Origin: Fasciolopsis buskii
Lineage: Eukaryota > Platyhelminthes > Trematoda > Plagiorchiida > Fasciolidae
Reading direction: 5' to 3'
Assembly (NCBI GenBank): GCA_008360955.1
Contig: LUCM01007362.1
Span: forward strand, 196,786 to 260,785
DNA length: 64,000 nt
The position numbers and the translations under genes are program-made. Position 1 is the first letter of the stretch; every line of letters starts with the position of its first letter. The notes beneath the pieces are model-generated. The model saw only the letters and a list, made by a program, of their open reading frames with translations. It had not been told where the DNA came from and did no database searches. This document shows positions 1 to 10,791 of the stretch, piece by piece.

Positions 1-420
1 TTTCTTATGCGCCACTGATCTCAACCATTTCTCAAACTGCTGGTCAGTTGACCTCTCTGGGATCTGTGCGTTTCATTGCATGTTGCATCCGGGTGAGGGG
101 GATCTGCGAATATGTAACAATACAACTAAGGTCGAGGATATCCATCGTTTCTGGGATTAAGTAACAGTTGTGGACAGACCTTTCATCATCCCAAAAGTTT
201 GTATTTTATCCTCCGTCAATCAGTTTTTCCCCAGGGAATACACCAGCGTTTTCAGTTTGTTTTTATGTAACAAGCTTCTACATCTAGGGGCGGATTTCGT
301 GAAGTGAATCTAGAAGTTTTTGAGGATGGACTGGTCCCTGACACTCCACATTTCAGGTGCGGTCTAACGATCGTATTTAGGAGTGGGACTACTACCCTTG
401 GATGGCTTGAATCAGCAATT
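1..420. other. No gene recognised
   Basis: I see no long open frame, splice-bounded exon or recognisable repeat here. The sequence runs straight into a retroelement 5' fragment that starts near 420, so it may be older repeat-derived DNA. Confidence 0.4.
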
Positions 421-795
421 TATTAAAAGTCAATGGATGAAGACCTAAAAAAGTAGGTTCTTGGTCATCCAGTAGGATTTGGATTGGGCTGGCAACCCAG
501 TTTGAAAAACGAGTGAAAGAATGATTGGTCGAAGCAAATGGGCTTCCACTGAGGCACGTCCCACCGGCTTACGAACAGGTTTTTGTCATAGTCAAAAGCT
601 TTAGTTAGGGACCCTAATTGTTCACCCGCTTAGCGGCTAGACTCCCTAGCGCTACCCGTCCACCAACCTGCATAAATCGTATTAGCAGTAAGTTTCGTAC
701 TACATCGGTCGTCTCGGAGGATAATCAGGATTACGCTACTAATTGTGTGGAGCAGGGTGGCTAGTGATAAGTATGCTTTTGCTCGTTTCCCGAGC
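420..795 (+). mobile_element. Non-LTR retrotransposon 5' region fragment
   Basis: The segment aligns by eye with 12190-12600 in the same orientation. Shared blocks are the stretch before the 'cgcttagcggct' motif, the 'catcggtcgtc' block followed by 'aggataatcagga', and the 'tagtgataagtatgct' block. These also recur at 41.3-41.9 kb, 26.9-27.4 kb and 15.6-16.5 kb and mark the leader region upstream of the endonuclease of one element family. There is no intact frame, and the copy breaks off before the endonuclease begins. Confidence 0.7.
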
Positions 796-1019
796 CGGGT
801 TAAAGCCCCACTGCCTTGTAGATGAAACTTTTGAATCGAAGACTGCGGTTAGGGTTTCCAAAAAACCCTCTTTGTTGCGTGAGTAGGCGCGAAGTATAGG
901 TTGTCCAAATACTTCCAGCCTCGTTTCTGCACAAGACTTTTCTAATCATACGCGTATATCGAAGGCTCGAGCAGCTTACGCTGGACCGAAGCACTTGTGA
1001 CTTCGGCCTGATGTTTCAC

Positions 1020-1718
1020 TGAAGTTGGAAGACCGTGTATACTGTGCTGCAGTGCGCTCAGTTCGGTTGTACGGTTGAAATGTGGAGTATGCTTGTGGGC
1101 GATGTTCGTCGGTTAGAGGTTTTCGATCACCGATATCTACGTAGTATGGCTAGGTTTGGATAGAGTGACGGGGTGAGTAATGTAGAGGTCAGGAATTTAG
1201 TACTATGTGTCAATTCTTAGAATACCTCGTTCATCGTATGAAACTTGGTAGACTACGCTGGTTGGGTCACGTGTTGTGTATGGCGAAGACTCGCCTACCA
1301 TATTGTGCCCTATATTGTGTTCCTCCCAAGGAATGGGAGAAGCCATGTGGGGATCAGCAGATGACGTGGCAACGTGGGATGAGAAAACGTACAGCGAACT
1401 TGGGCAAAGCAGGTGTCTCACGTCTTCGTGACTGGCGTCCGAAAGTCCCGACAACTAGCTGGCTGGAGACACTGAAGGATATGGCAGTGAACCGTGAACA
1501 GTGGCGATCGTGCTATCATTTTTATCGAATCAGAATGATTGAAAGCACGTGCCTTTGTACAGCTAGACTGTTTCGTGTGTTGGCTGCAGCAGCATCTTAT
1601 CTTTTCCCATCTGTTCCCCTTGGATATTCTCTTTTTATAGAAACGTGTAACTCTGGGGAAAGGCAGCGGTCAGTGAGGCTTGCCTTGCCGTTTAACGCTG
1701 AACGATGATGATGATGAT
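1020..1718 (+). mobile_element. Non-LTR retrotransposon pol 3' end (decayed)
   Basis: Frames read the C-terminal part of a non-LTR pol downstream of the reverse transcriptase: a block like 'DVRRLEVFDHRYLRSMAR', then 'LRWLGHVL', then 'SWLETLKDMAVNREQW'. A frameshift lies near 1200-1240. The copy ends in a short GAT-repeat tail at about 1704-1718. The same block recurs at 17.6-18.4 kb, 22.6-23.0 kb, 25.9-26.9 kb and 41.9-42.5 kb. It is a pseudogene fragment; the clade (CR1-like or RTE-like) cannot be fixed by eye. Confidence 0.8.
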
Positions 1719-1929
1719 CTTTCTAATCTTCGTTCTTCCGACGTGGGAACCACTCAAGATGCCACGAAAAATTGCAAGTCGATGAGTTTATCTGTTAATA
1801 GCATTGGTGAAAGAGGAAGAAATAGTTTGAACGCGTTGTTTAGACTTACTTCGTTTGGCTGTCCTGCACGTCCGCACTCTAAATCATATAGTGCAATAAG
1901 CTGCTCTAGGTGGGACTCTTGAAGCTTCT

Positions 1930-2823
1930 AAAATGGATGTCTTCTGCGTCTCCGAAACGCATACACAAGATAGCACCTCTAGAATTACTGTTCCTAGTCG
2001 AGATACAGCCTTACCCTTCCGCCCCACTCTTCGTATGTCCGATGGTCCGGTTTCGAACGGTCGTGGTCAGGATGGGGTTGAGACCACTTTGAGCGTTGGA
2101 GCCAAGCGCGCACTGTTAGACTGGATCCCAGTCAACGGTCGTTTGAATGCAGTTCGGTTGGACGGTTCTGTACATGTCAGTAGTAGTCGATTCAAGCCTG
2201 TCTGTTTGTTCGTCGTATCTGTTTATGCGCACACTGGTTGCTGCTCTCCGTAGGCCAGAGACAAGTTCTGTTAGCAGTTAGCCCGATTACTCCGAAGTGC
2301 AAGCTCAGTGGACGTTTTGGACACTGCTGGTGATTTTAACGCCCGGTTTGTTTACTGGATGGAGATGGAAAGGGGCATCGGAGTTTTATCCCACTGAGTA
2401 CCCCATTTAGTTACGTACACAGGGCTATCCCTGCATTAAATTTCAGCTGCAAGACCGCCTTTATGAAAGGGCGAACCATGTCTCCGAGCCCCCCCAAACT
2501 CATTTTGTAACGAAATGACTTCCATGGATTTTGTCACATTAGGATAAGCTAGTTTTAAAGGTGATGTTTTCGAGTTCACTGGTTTCCGTTTAGTTGTGGC
2601 TGTCCTCTGAATGCCCGACTGTTTAGCTATCCCTACAGCCTTCTCTGGCTCATTGACGGATTTGTGGTCCATGTCGATGGACGTTGGGCTGACGAAAAAT
2701 CGCATTAAAACCAACGCAGGGTCTGATTCAACGTATGTGGTCCAACACGATCTAGTTCTGGCGAACCGCGCCAACGGTAGCTTACTGCAATATGGTCGGT
2801 CTGACCAAGAGTACCTGTGGAAT
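1930..2823 (+). mobile_element. Non-LTR retrotransposon endonuclease region (decayed)
   Basis: The frame begins with 'MDVFCVSETH', the N-terminal motif of APE-type endonucleases, continues through 'LLDWIPVN' and 'CLFVVSVYAHTGC', and shows the 'AGDFNA'-type motif near 2328-2343. A stop at about 2251 and later frameshifts break it. Late positions 2700-2760 still read the 'DSTYVVQHDLVLA' tail near the catalytic histidine block. The orientation switches abruptly at 2823/2824, where the minus-strand inverted-repeat arm starts. Confidence 0.75.
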
Positions 2824-4083
2824 TAAAGCGCCAATTCGCTGTGCGACTTGACCTGTGTCGGAAATTCGTACTACACAGGAATAAGTTATTGTCCGGACAG
2901 AAACGGAGAGAACTCTTTCTCCGTTATTTGTTCGCTGAGCAGGCGAAGTGCAGCGCCCACCTAAACAGGACTCCGAATCACTCACTTTTACAACTCAAGC
3001 ATTAAATCCACCTACCACCACTACAATGTCAGAGCCTTTGGTCTTCCGAATAAGAATGACGAGTTTGTCATAAAACTGGTCTTTTTGCATGTCAGTACTG
3101 CAACCGGTTGACGCGTATGCCGAGATAACAAATAAACTGCGCTTACACTACTATCCTTCTGGATGCCGACTGACCCCTGCAGTCTCATGGCGCACAAGTG
3201 ACTGTTAACTGGGATCCAGTCTAAAAGGACCGCTTCAGCCTTCTCACTTGGAACTAGTCCTACCCCCATTGACCTACAGCTTGAGCCGCTTCGTCTCCTG
3301 AAGGAAGTATAAAGGAAATATCTTGGCGGGACATTAGACGCAGTCAGTTGGGTTACTCTACTCGAATCCTGAATTCGTTTCACTCATGCAGCAGACACCA
3401 ATCGAAAGTGAGTCTACTGTCAGAGTCAAACACGCCTGTTGGTTAGTCTGCATTAAAGTGCGCACATTGAAAGAACCGAGATCAAGAGGCTGACGAGGCT
3501 TGAGAAAATGTGAGCTAACAGACTGAAAGCCACCTACTACATTATTCGGCAACGAACCGTCGCGAGTATCGGGCGTTATTAGTGGGAATACTATGAGTAG
3601 GCAGAAGGGGCGAAGAGCTTGGTTGGAGACGGAAGAGACAGGTTGAGTAGAAGAAAGGAAACTGTGAGCAGTAGCATACTTATCACTACCCACCCCACCT
3701 TCGCTCGGTGCAATGGGCAGCGCGGTCCTGATTATCCTGCGCGACGACCGATGCAGTATGGAGTTATTTGTAGGCGTGTAACTCATGGGGAATAATGGAC
3801 GGGCGTTGCTAGGGCGTCCAGCCGCTAAGGGGAAGAACGATTAGGGTTCTCAACCAGAGCCTTCGTTTCTGACACGAACCTGACCACAAGGCAGCGGAGT
3901 ATGGCGGAGTTGAAGCCCATCTATTTGGATCAATTAGTCTTCCACTCGTTTTTCCGACTGAGCTGCTAACTCAGATCAATCCCCGACTGGAAGGATCAGG
4001 AGACTACTCTGTCAGCCCTCTAGTGATCGACCTTCCAGGCATGATTGGATCTCCGGCTTGAGATGAGCTATCCTGTATAGCTC
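2824..4083 (-). repeat. Left arm of a 1.26 kb near-identical inverted repeat
   Basis: This segment is the reverse complement of 12171-13430; paired positions sum to 16254. I checked both ends base by base and the matching frames: two long frames (120 and 142 residues) are identical in both arms, and only two mismatches, near 4040-4050, were noticed. The arm carries the leader and part of the endonuclease of a non-LTR element. The left copy continues to the element's apparent 5' end near 4146, whereas the right copy stops at 12171. Confidence 0.95.
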
Positions 4084-4146
4084 GTTGTATCATGGAGGCA
4101 CGCAAGCCGTCACACCACGTCGAGGTGCAGTCTGTTTGTGACTCTA
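2824..4146 (-). mobile_element. Non-LTR retrotransposon leader plus endonuclease start
   Basis: Read on the minus strand, the apparent element 5' end lies near 4146 ('cacaaacagactgcacctcg'), followed by the shared leader and a decayed endonuclease containing 'LLDWIPVNSHLCAMRL' and, further on, a degenerate 'VVVVGGFNA' metal-site motif. Stops and frameshifts separate the pieces. The 5' end matches the copies starting near 26835 (plus) and 16505 (minus), so this is a true element boundary rather than a random break. Confidence 0.75.
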
Positions 4147-4693
4147 TTGATTCCCAATGTCTGATTGCATATTACAATCTTGCTGAATAACTTAGGATTC
4201 CCCGGATGGGCAAAGGGCATGCTTCATAGCTTCTAGGGCCCTTTACTTGAGGAGGGAGGAGGAAACCGTCACTATTTTCCAATTGGACACCGAAGACCTC
4301 CCAATGCATAATTTATTACCTCATCGGTGACGAAGTTAAACATAAACGGAGAGATGGGTAGTTAATCATTTCGAATGAACTTGGTGGTCCAGCGTATGCG
4401 ATTTCCGGCACGTGGGTACACTGCAAGGGATTCATGAACTTTTAAGGCGTACCCTTCCGGTTCGGTCCACTGAATCGGAGGCGCCTTTTAAGTTGAGCAA
4501 AACTGCGACTGTTGAGCGACGGTCTTTGACATGTTTCGATCAACTAGCGAGGTTTGTAAATTTGGTTCTTGCAACCACCATTTGGGTGTGTTCCGGGATC
4601 GATCAAGTCTGATGGGACCAACTGAGTGAACCATGACATGGTGCGTCAACGTACTTGGGTTGAAGTCAGCCGTCCTTGTTTTCAAGCTACTGT
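4147..4693. other. Non-coding stretch with pol-like debris
   Basis: No intact gene is present. The part at 4320-4620 reads weakly, on the minus strand, like decayed reverse transcriptase sequence of the local family. The rest carries nothing recognisable. Confidence 0.35.
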
Positions 4694-4705
4694 TTATATA
4701 TATAT

Positions 4706-4742
<37 letters not shown>
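4694..4742. repeat. (TA)n microsatellite
   Basis: About 49 bp of near-pure TA with two interruptions. It directly abuts the foldback-type element at 4743-4858, an arrangement seen again at 38.3-38.5 kb. Confidence 0.95.
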
Positions 4743-4858
4743 CGCAGTAGGTAGCATCTGGATGAGTGAACAAAATTTACCGGGAGCACACGACCGGTTT
4801 CGCGGTTATTGTCGCTCGTCAGGTATGCATATCCGGTGCTGTCTTGTCCAAATATCCA
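4743..4858 (-). mobile_element. MITE-like foldback element, second copy
   Basis: The segment matches the reverse complement of 38330-38450. The shared core is 'gagcacacgaccggtttcgc' (4785-4804), followed by 'ggttattgtcg' and 'ttgtcca'. The 38 kb copy shows terminal inverted repeats; here the left end is diverged ('gcagtaggtagcat') and the right end is not clear. It is non-coding and sits against a (TA)n tract. Confidence 0.7.
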
Positions 4859-5560
4859 CAAGCATGATACCAATGTGACAACAACCACAGAGAATGAATA
4901 CTTGAGAGGAGGGTAATAAACAGCAAGATGAAATTTTGTTTAGTATTCCCACGGCACGCATTTTGTGATTTTCTTCCCCCGTTGTCGGTGTTTTCAGGGA
5001 CAATGGGTTCTGCAGACAAGCCAAATTAAACTGGTCCCAAAATTCTTGCTGCAGTCAATGCGTATTCTTTTGATGAAGATGAGCATAACCAGTGGCTCGC
5101 TCCATGATAATGAAGTACGCTTTTCGTTCCAAATGTCACGGAGCAAGGAGACAACAAGGCATCTCTACCCATTTTACAAAGGAATGGTGGAAGTTTGTTG
5201 GGACTGGCCGATCACTGTAAGACCGGGAGTGATCAAGCGGTCGGCATCATGACCACACAGCCGCCAGTTAAAATTTACCCTTCTCTGATCAACTTACGAG
5301 TGTGGTAGCCTTCTGTTCGTCGTGAATTCTTCCTAAAAATAAGGTGCATTGTTGTCTCAACCATAAAGGAAACAAGATTAAAAAACACGTTAACATGGAA
5401 TAGAAGGCCACCGCAACACAACAATTCTATTGTCAAACGTCTCGGTCGCTATTATAAAACCTATCATTTTCCACTTGCAGAGGCTCGTTCATCCAATGTG
5501 ATCTTGTTTCTGACAGCTTCATATTGATGCCCTTTTGGCTACCTCCAGCGAGTAATTGAG

Positions 5561-5847
5561 ATGCTTAAACCAGCTGACTCAGTTCCGTTACACATCCGGC
5601 TTCGTCGGGATGAGGAACGTGATGTTGACCTTTTAGTTGCCGACTTGAGCGACTGGATCGGTGTTATTCTGAAGTTTGAAGGCATATTGAATTGGGAAAA
5701 TCCTCGACTATTGATTGCTATCTTACTACTTATCTCTAGTGTCTTTATGCTATTTCATTTATATAGTCCCACGGTACTATGCACGATAGGTTGTTTTGGG
5801 CTAGCGTTGACTACGGTAGATTACTTTGGTCCAACTGTATCAGCAAG
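5561..5847 (+). CDS. ARL6IP1: ARL6IP1-like ER-shaping membrane protein, exon 1
   Basis: This exon encodes the first 95 residues plus two bases of the next codon. ARL6IP1 is an ER membrane protein of the reticulon-like kind whose hairpin segments shape tubules and which binds ARL6 and other partners. Supporting sequence includes 'GVILKFEGILNWENPRL', matching the vertebrate 'VMLMADKVLRWERAW' region, then a paired hydrophobic stretch (about residues 50-85) ending 'TVDYFGPTVSAR', equivalent to vertebrate 'LADYLVPILAPR'. The start fits the family's short N-terminus. The donor is AG|gtgagt at 5847/5848; the intron to exon 2 is only 42 bp. The gene converges on the SSR1-like gene. Confidence 0.85.
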
Positions 5848-5889
5848 GTGAGTAGTTTGCGTATTGTACTAACTTGTTCATTTAACCAG

Positions 5890-6160
5890 ATTGTCACATG
5901 AATTGCTGCCTTTCGAAGCTGGCCGACGCTATCGTGAATTTTGCCGCCGCTTGGTACATGCACGATATCTACTCATCACTTTCGTGCTATTCATACGAGA
6001 TCTGCGCGAAAACCATCGCGTTATTTACGTCCTTACATGCATCCCACTTCTTATGATTTCGGGCTTCATCGGGATGCATGTTAGCGACTTATTGTTGCTT
6101 TATCTTTTGACTGTTGTTTGTCTGTTGACTCCGGGGATTCGACATACCGGTTTGTTAGGG
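5890..6160 (+). CDS. ARL6IP1: ARL6IP1-like protein, exon 2
   Basis: After acceptor 'accag' the phase completes an Arg codon. The exon reads a charged loop ('FEAGRRYREFCRRLVHAR') matching vertebrate 'EQQQRFHEICSNLVKTR', then a second paired hydrophobic segment ending 'LLTPGIRHTGLLG', matching vertebrate 'LLLLPGLNQHGIIS'. Exons 1 and 2 together give 186 residues, against about 181 at the same point in the human protein. The donor is GGG|gtaagt at 6160/6161, phase 0. Confidence 0.88.
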
Positions 6161-7029
6161 GTAAGTTTTAAATTTTCGCTTCTGTTCCAGCTCCCGTGCA
6201 TCGTAAATTCGCCTAGCGTTCGAATGTACCCATAGTGAATATATACCCAAGCCATTTGTGGTTGCATGTTTTACTGTGCATATTCGGGTCTAGTCACGAG
6301 GTGGAAAAATCTGAACTGCTTAGGGTATGCTTTACGAGATAAATGCGTTTGCTTCAATGTTGTTTATCTGATTCATCGCTAGATAACATTTTGGATACTG
6401 CAGCAGCTTGAGTGTGCAAACGTCTACTTCTTTGTCGCGCATCCTACATTTGAATGGTGCGCTCACTTTGAGTTTTCTGCTTAACTCTACAATTGATTTA
6501 AAAGAGGTCCCAGGAAAACTAAAGACGAAACTACTGAGATCTCAAGTGATGAAAGATTTTTGTATTGAGACTATGCACATGAATTTGCACTGCTCCGAGA
6601 CAATGCCGCAGTGACATTGTCTCGGGACGATATAAATTCATGCATATATAATAACAATAAGAAAAGTGCTCGAATTCCGAGGCATATGGTTTTTACCCGC
6701 CCTGCAAAATGTGATGGAGCTCTGATAGCTGAGGGATGGTCAAAATTCGGCAGAAGTTCCTGCGGTGAAGAGAAAATTACCCTGCTTGGCTTACAAATGT
6801 TGTATAGGGTAGATGGAAGAACAATGGCAGTCAAGTATGAGGAAAACTCATAGTCATGTAAACTAGCAAACGGAAGAACTTCTGGAACTGCGGACAGGAA
6901 ACAGGAGGTTGCGCCTAAACAGTGGATTTTCGAACGCTACTGATGGTGGATCCAACATGTTTAGCGCATTCTTATAATCCAGATCAGTCAGTGATTGGTT
7001 GTGGTTCATGGAACCCTTCTGCGAGATCT

Positions 7030-7620
7030 TATCAAACAGACATTGTGATGAGTAACTGACGGTGGTGCTGAATTGGCTGATATCTGTATTTTATTCACTT
7101 CACCACAAATCCGAGAACACAGACAAACGTCCCGTAGACAAACGATATCTGTCTTCCGTGATTTGAAAGAGGCGTTCAACTCGGTCGGTCATACAGCTTT
7201 GTCCTTGCCTTGTTGAATAGTGTGTCAAAGGAAACCATTTCACTTACCCGCCGTATTTGAACAACCGAATCCGAGTCCTCGTTTACGGTGAGACTTCGCC
7301 ACTAGAAATGGTGTTCGTCAGAGTTGCCCTGTTTCATCTTTTCTTATACACCTTATAGTGGAGATGATTATGGAAGTAGCCATGTTATCAAAAAAATAGT
7401 GACATTGGCGTTCGCTCAGACAGGAACTTGCCCAAGTTCTTATGCGGACGACGTTGTGCAAATGAGTTAGGACCAAATTAAGTGATTGGTAATCGATAAG
7501 GTGGAAGAGCCTGTATGAGATAGCGTGGAAAATGGAGTATTTTTTCACTTTTGCCATGGTTCTGACGACGCCAAACCTGTAACCAGTTTCATATCCAAGT
7601 TACGCCTATCCAGTGCGAGT
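7030..7620 (+). mobile_element. Reverse transcriptase fragment in ARL6IP1 intron 2
   Basis: Broken plus-strand frames read like the reverse transcriptase finger/palm region: 'SVFRDLKEAFNSVGHTAL' (the catalytic 'DLKAAFDSVDR' block) around 7150-7195, then a 'GVRQSCPVSSF'-like block near 7313-7340. Stops are frequent. It lies within the ARL6IP1 intron in the sense direction and is clearly non-functional. Confidence 0.75.
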
Positions 7621-7740
7621 GGATTTCAGCTGAAGACATGTGGAAATAATCATAATGCCACCCAAGATCCATATCACCAATCAATAAAATAACGTTTGGA
7701 TATAGCTGCCGTTTATTTAACCCATGGTTTTGCGTTTCAG

Positions 7741-7899
7741 ATTGTTCGGTATTCGTTTACGCGCCTTTGGACTATCATGGTCCGTTATCGTCCGACGAAG
7801 TACATATCTCCTTCGCGCTACATCCCCGCACGAATTCAGTCTGTGTTCAGTTGGCCTTGGTCTTGGTACGAGCGATTTTCACGGCGGAAACAAAGCTAG
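7741..7899 (+). CDS. ARL6IP1: ARL6IP1-like protein, probable terminal exon
   Basis: A good acceptor ('tttgcgtttcag') opens an in-phase frame of 52 residues ending with the basic tail 'FSRRKQS' and a stop. Vertebrate ARL6IP1 also ends in a basic tail (KQKEKKNE), but that tail is only about 22 residues, so the fluke C-terminus would be longer, giving 238 residues in all. Sequence similarity to the family in this exon is weak; the call rests on phase, splice site and position. If exon 2 were read through instead, the frame would continue to a stop near 6233. Confidence 0.55.
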   Translation: MVRYSFTRLWTIMVRYRPTKYISPSRYIPARIQSVFSWPWSWYERFSRRKQS

Positions 7900-9071
7900 G
7901 CAGTAAGCCAAAATGGCTGTTAGTTCGCCCATCTTTTCATAGAAATTTCGGTTGCTTTATCAGCCCACTGCGCTCGTACACATGCTTTTCATTCTTTCAA
8001 CATGTGAATTTCTTTCTTCGCTTCGCATGAAATGACCCTTAATGTGGCTTTTGCAAGCTGGAAACCCCATTACAATATTTTGCTTGTTAAAATATCAGTT
8101 CTTTCAACGATGCGATCTCTAGATAACTTTCTGTTTTGTTCCCAAACTGGGCAGAAATTGTAGTTAATCAAGATTACCTGACGAAATCTTACTAAGTCTA
8201 AAGTTAGGCACAGTTCCTGGAGGTTATTTGAAACCTCGTGGTTGAGGGTTTCTCCTCAGGGGTGCCTTGTTTGGCTTGATCAAACGACTTCATTGAACAT
8301 ACAGAGGAAAAGGTGAGACGGGGGTTTGAAGTCAGACCCTTCCGCAGGCGGCTAACTGGACGCATATTGATTCTGACCACCATACAGTCGGCATATTTTA
8401 ATTTTTTCCAGTGAAACCACAATCGCGGTCACCACAATAGCAGTGTATGACACTCACAATTTAAATCTCACGGATTGCATCCTAATCAACTCAGTCTATC
8501 ATTTATTGGTACATCGTGAAGTGGTCACTAACATGAACCTTAAAAGCTTTTAATTAACCTCAACGATAGCTCTTTTTCACCATATCCTGACAACGATGCA
8601 TTGAGGGTAATAATACAAAGCCGACATTATTCGCCTACGAACTGAAGTTCGTAACACTTACTGAGCCGTGGAAGAAGGCCGGCCCAAGTGCTGCAGTGGA
8701 TACTCACCCAATTGTTAGGGGACAACCGAATATCCCGCCGTTTTCAGTTTAGGGCATCGAGCCCCAAATCCGGCGTCCCGTTTGGTGATAGATGATGACC
8801 CGCCGTCGCATCGTTCGCTACCAGAACTGACATATCGGCATCTTATGTGGTTTTGTCATTTCAAGCTTCAGGGTCACAACTGCCGCCTCCTCTTAGAACG
8901 TCATAAAAAAAGAAAGTTTACGTGGGTGGTGACATTTTTTTACGGAGACGTTCCTTCCCTTGGTCACTTAGCCGCGTTTTGATAAAGATTATTTCTATTA
9001 CTCAAGTTGTTTTCTTTTCTATGCGCTTTGTGGGCACTACCAACGACATAAAAGGAACTCAATCAGCGGAT
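7900..9071. other. Intergenic region between converging ARL6IP1 and SSR1
   Basis: No gene was recognised. The region should hold the 3' UTR of ARL6IP1 and the region downstream of SSR1. No obvious AATAAA was noticed just after the ARL6IP1 stop. Confidence 0.4.
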
Positions 9072-9077
9072 TTTATT
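9072..9077 (-). terminator. Candidate poly(A) signal for SSR1
   Basis: AATAAA occurs on the minus strand about 300 nt past the proposed SSR1 stop codon. The hexamer is common in AT-rich DNA, so the assignment is tentative. Confidence 0.35.
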
Positions 9078-9377
9078 TTTCTTACTTTCTTGCTTTGAAT
9101 GAAAATGCACCTCCAATCTAGTCGCGCTCCGAAGCTCACTAGACAAAACTGCATATCGATACATCCTGTCGCTCACCAATGTGAATAAAAACGTTTTGGA
9201 TTCCAGTCACAGTATTTCTTCACATAACGTAGGTACACGATCATCAAAGGAAGGGAGGACAAAATGAAGTGAAAAAACAGATGAATAACGAAACACGTAT
9301 ATAGAACAGTCCAGTTAATTACAGCCTCTGATCTGAATGAGGTCGCTATGTCAGTTTGTAAACAGATGACGACCTGA

Positions 9378-9421
9378 CTACCGTTTCCCTTGGCGGCGAG
9401 ATACTGCATTTCCGGAACGCC
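9378..9421 (-). CDS. SSR1: TRAP-alpha (SSR1)-like, terminal exon
   Basis: A strong pyrimidine tract and acceptor ('tccctttttcag') are followed by 44 nt that complete the split codon left by exon 10251-10476 and read 'RSGNAVSRRQGKR' before a stop. The basic cytosolic end fits TRAP-alpha, whose human form also ends in an Arg/Lys-rich tail. The exon is short and would be missed by frame-length filters. Support is phase, acceptor quality and composition, not long homology. Confidence 0.6.
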
Positions 9422-10250
9422 CTGAAAAAGGGAACGAGTCGAAGTAGAAAGTCACAATGGATCCCTGTTGCGAAATAGTCATTGTTAGTAACATTTACTA
9501 GATCGCTGTTGGGTTCATACTGAATTGAAGGAGCCGATACTGATTGATTTATCGGGCTGGTCGACAATTCGACTGGAGTATTCACTAGGATATAAATTCC
9601 CCAGCTGCATTGCGAAGAATCGGATAACGTTTGCAGTGCCCATTCTAAACGGAATAGTTTACCAAAGCCAGTCTCTTGATACAGCCCAGTATCCTTTGCG
9701 ATCGGCCCCGATGAAACATGTAGCCTTTTACCGCATTCTGCGGGATCCGCCAGTACTTACAAGTCTAGGAGCACTCAAAATCAGATCACCTGACGTGCGA
9801 AGACTGAATCCAGAGACTAAAGTTGCATTTTAGAGTGACTACGGAAGTGGAGACTTGCATGCGTGTTTTGAAGGCGTAGTATACATCTATCATAAAGGTT
9901 TCAAGAGCTTTAGTTAAGGTAGCTTGTTGCCTCATCTGGTTTGGTGTGAGAACACTGGGGAATCCCCAAGTGAATTGGACGCTTGAACGCAAGTGCTACT
10001 GCTTGCGGCATCTAACCATATCGTCTAGACTCTAAGCATCACATTGAGGTTGATATCTAGCAGAAAGTGGTCTTACGGACCATCATCGTCGTTCAAGTTC
10101 TTCGCTTTAAGCGACCATATTTATACGATTCTTATGCATCTCGACCATGTGTGCATTAAAGGCTCACCAGCTGACCAGAAGGATAAATAGGTTTCACATG
10201 CTTTATGGCAGTTTAGTGTGCAGGACTGCGGACTTAGCAAGAATTCTTAC

Positions 10251-10476
10251 CTGACTTAGGAACTTTGGGGTTTCGAAGCAAAGCTAAGTATTCATTTTCG
10301 ATGACGGGAGCGTTATCCGCATCATCCAACTTGGCAAGCTTCTGAGTCACGTGCCTGCGACCGGCCTTAGGAGAGCACCAATGCCATATACCGACCAGCA
10401 CTGCAATGCTCACAGCAGCCACCAGCACACAGAGGAACAACATCTGTGTATCCACACCTTCTTCAACTTCGTACAG
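10251..10476 (-). CDS. SSR1: TRAP-alpha (SSR1)-like, transmembrane exon
   Basis: It begins after acceptor 'ttctccacag' and reads 'LYEVEEGVDTQMLF', a hydrophobic segment 'LFLCVLVAAVSIAVLVGIWH', then a basic cytosolic tail. This matches the single-pass region of TRAP-alpha (human 'IEREDGLDGETIFMYMF'). The tail contains 'NEYLALLRNPKVPKS'. The donor is G|gtaaga at 10251/10250, phase 1. TRAP-alpha is a subunit of the translocon-associated protein complex bound to Sec61 in the ER membrane. Confidence 0.88.
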
Positions 10477-10622
10477 CTGTGGAGAAACAAAAAACGACAA
10501 CTTTTTGTGAAATAAAACCAAACAGCAGATGTACAATAATTGTAAATGAAAGACAAAACGAAAGAGTGTGATCTGAACCAAAGGAAACATGGTCACGACG
10601 AAAAACAGTAACCAGGACTTAC

Positions 10623-10754
10623 ATTTACGGTCTGGTTGAAGAGACGATGTGTGTAATGCACTCCATTTTCATCATGATAATGAACCACAATGGATAGGTC
10701 GAACGGTCTGCCAACAAGTTCAAGGGCCGGACGGAATTTGTAAAGAACAGAGCC
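10623..10754 (-). CDS. SSR1: TRAP-alpha (SSR1)-like, lumenal exon 2
   Basis: This exon is exactly 44 codons, phase 0 at both ends, flanked by acceptor 'gtcatctag' and donor AAT|gtaagt. It contains 'GRPFDLSIVVHYHDENGVHY' followed by 'FNQTVN', matching human TRAP-alpha '[20 protein letters not shown]' and 'FNQTVTV'. The NQT sequon is a conserved N-glycosylation site of the lumenal domain. Confidence 0.92.
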
Positions 10755-10791
10755 CTAGATGACAGTGTAGAGAATTAGGTGGGGAACGTAC

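Noticed and set aside
4694..4742. An origin or regulatory meaning for the (TA)n tracts
   Set aside because: Several similar tracts are scattered through the window without gene association; they are ordinary microsatellites.
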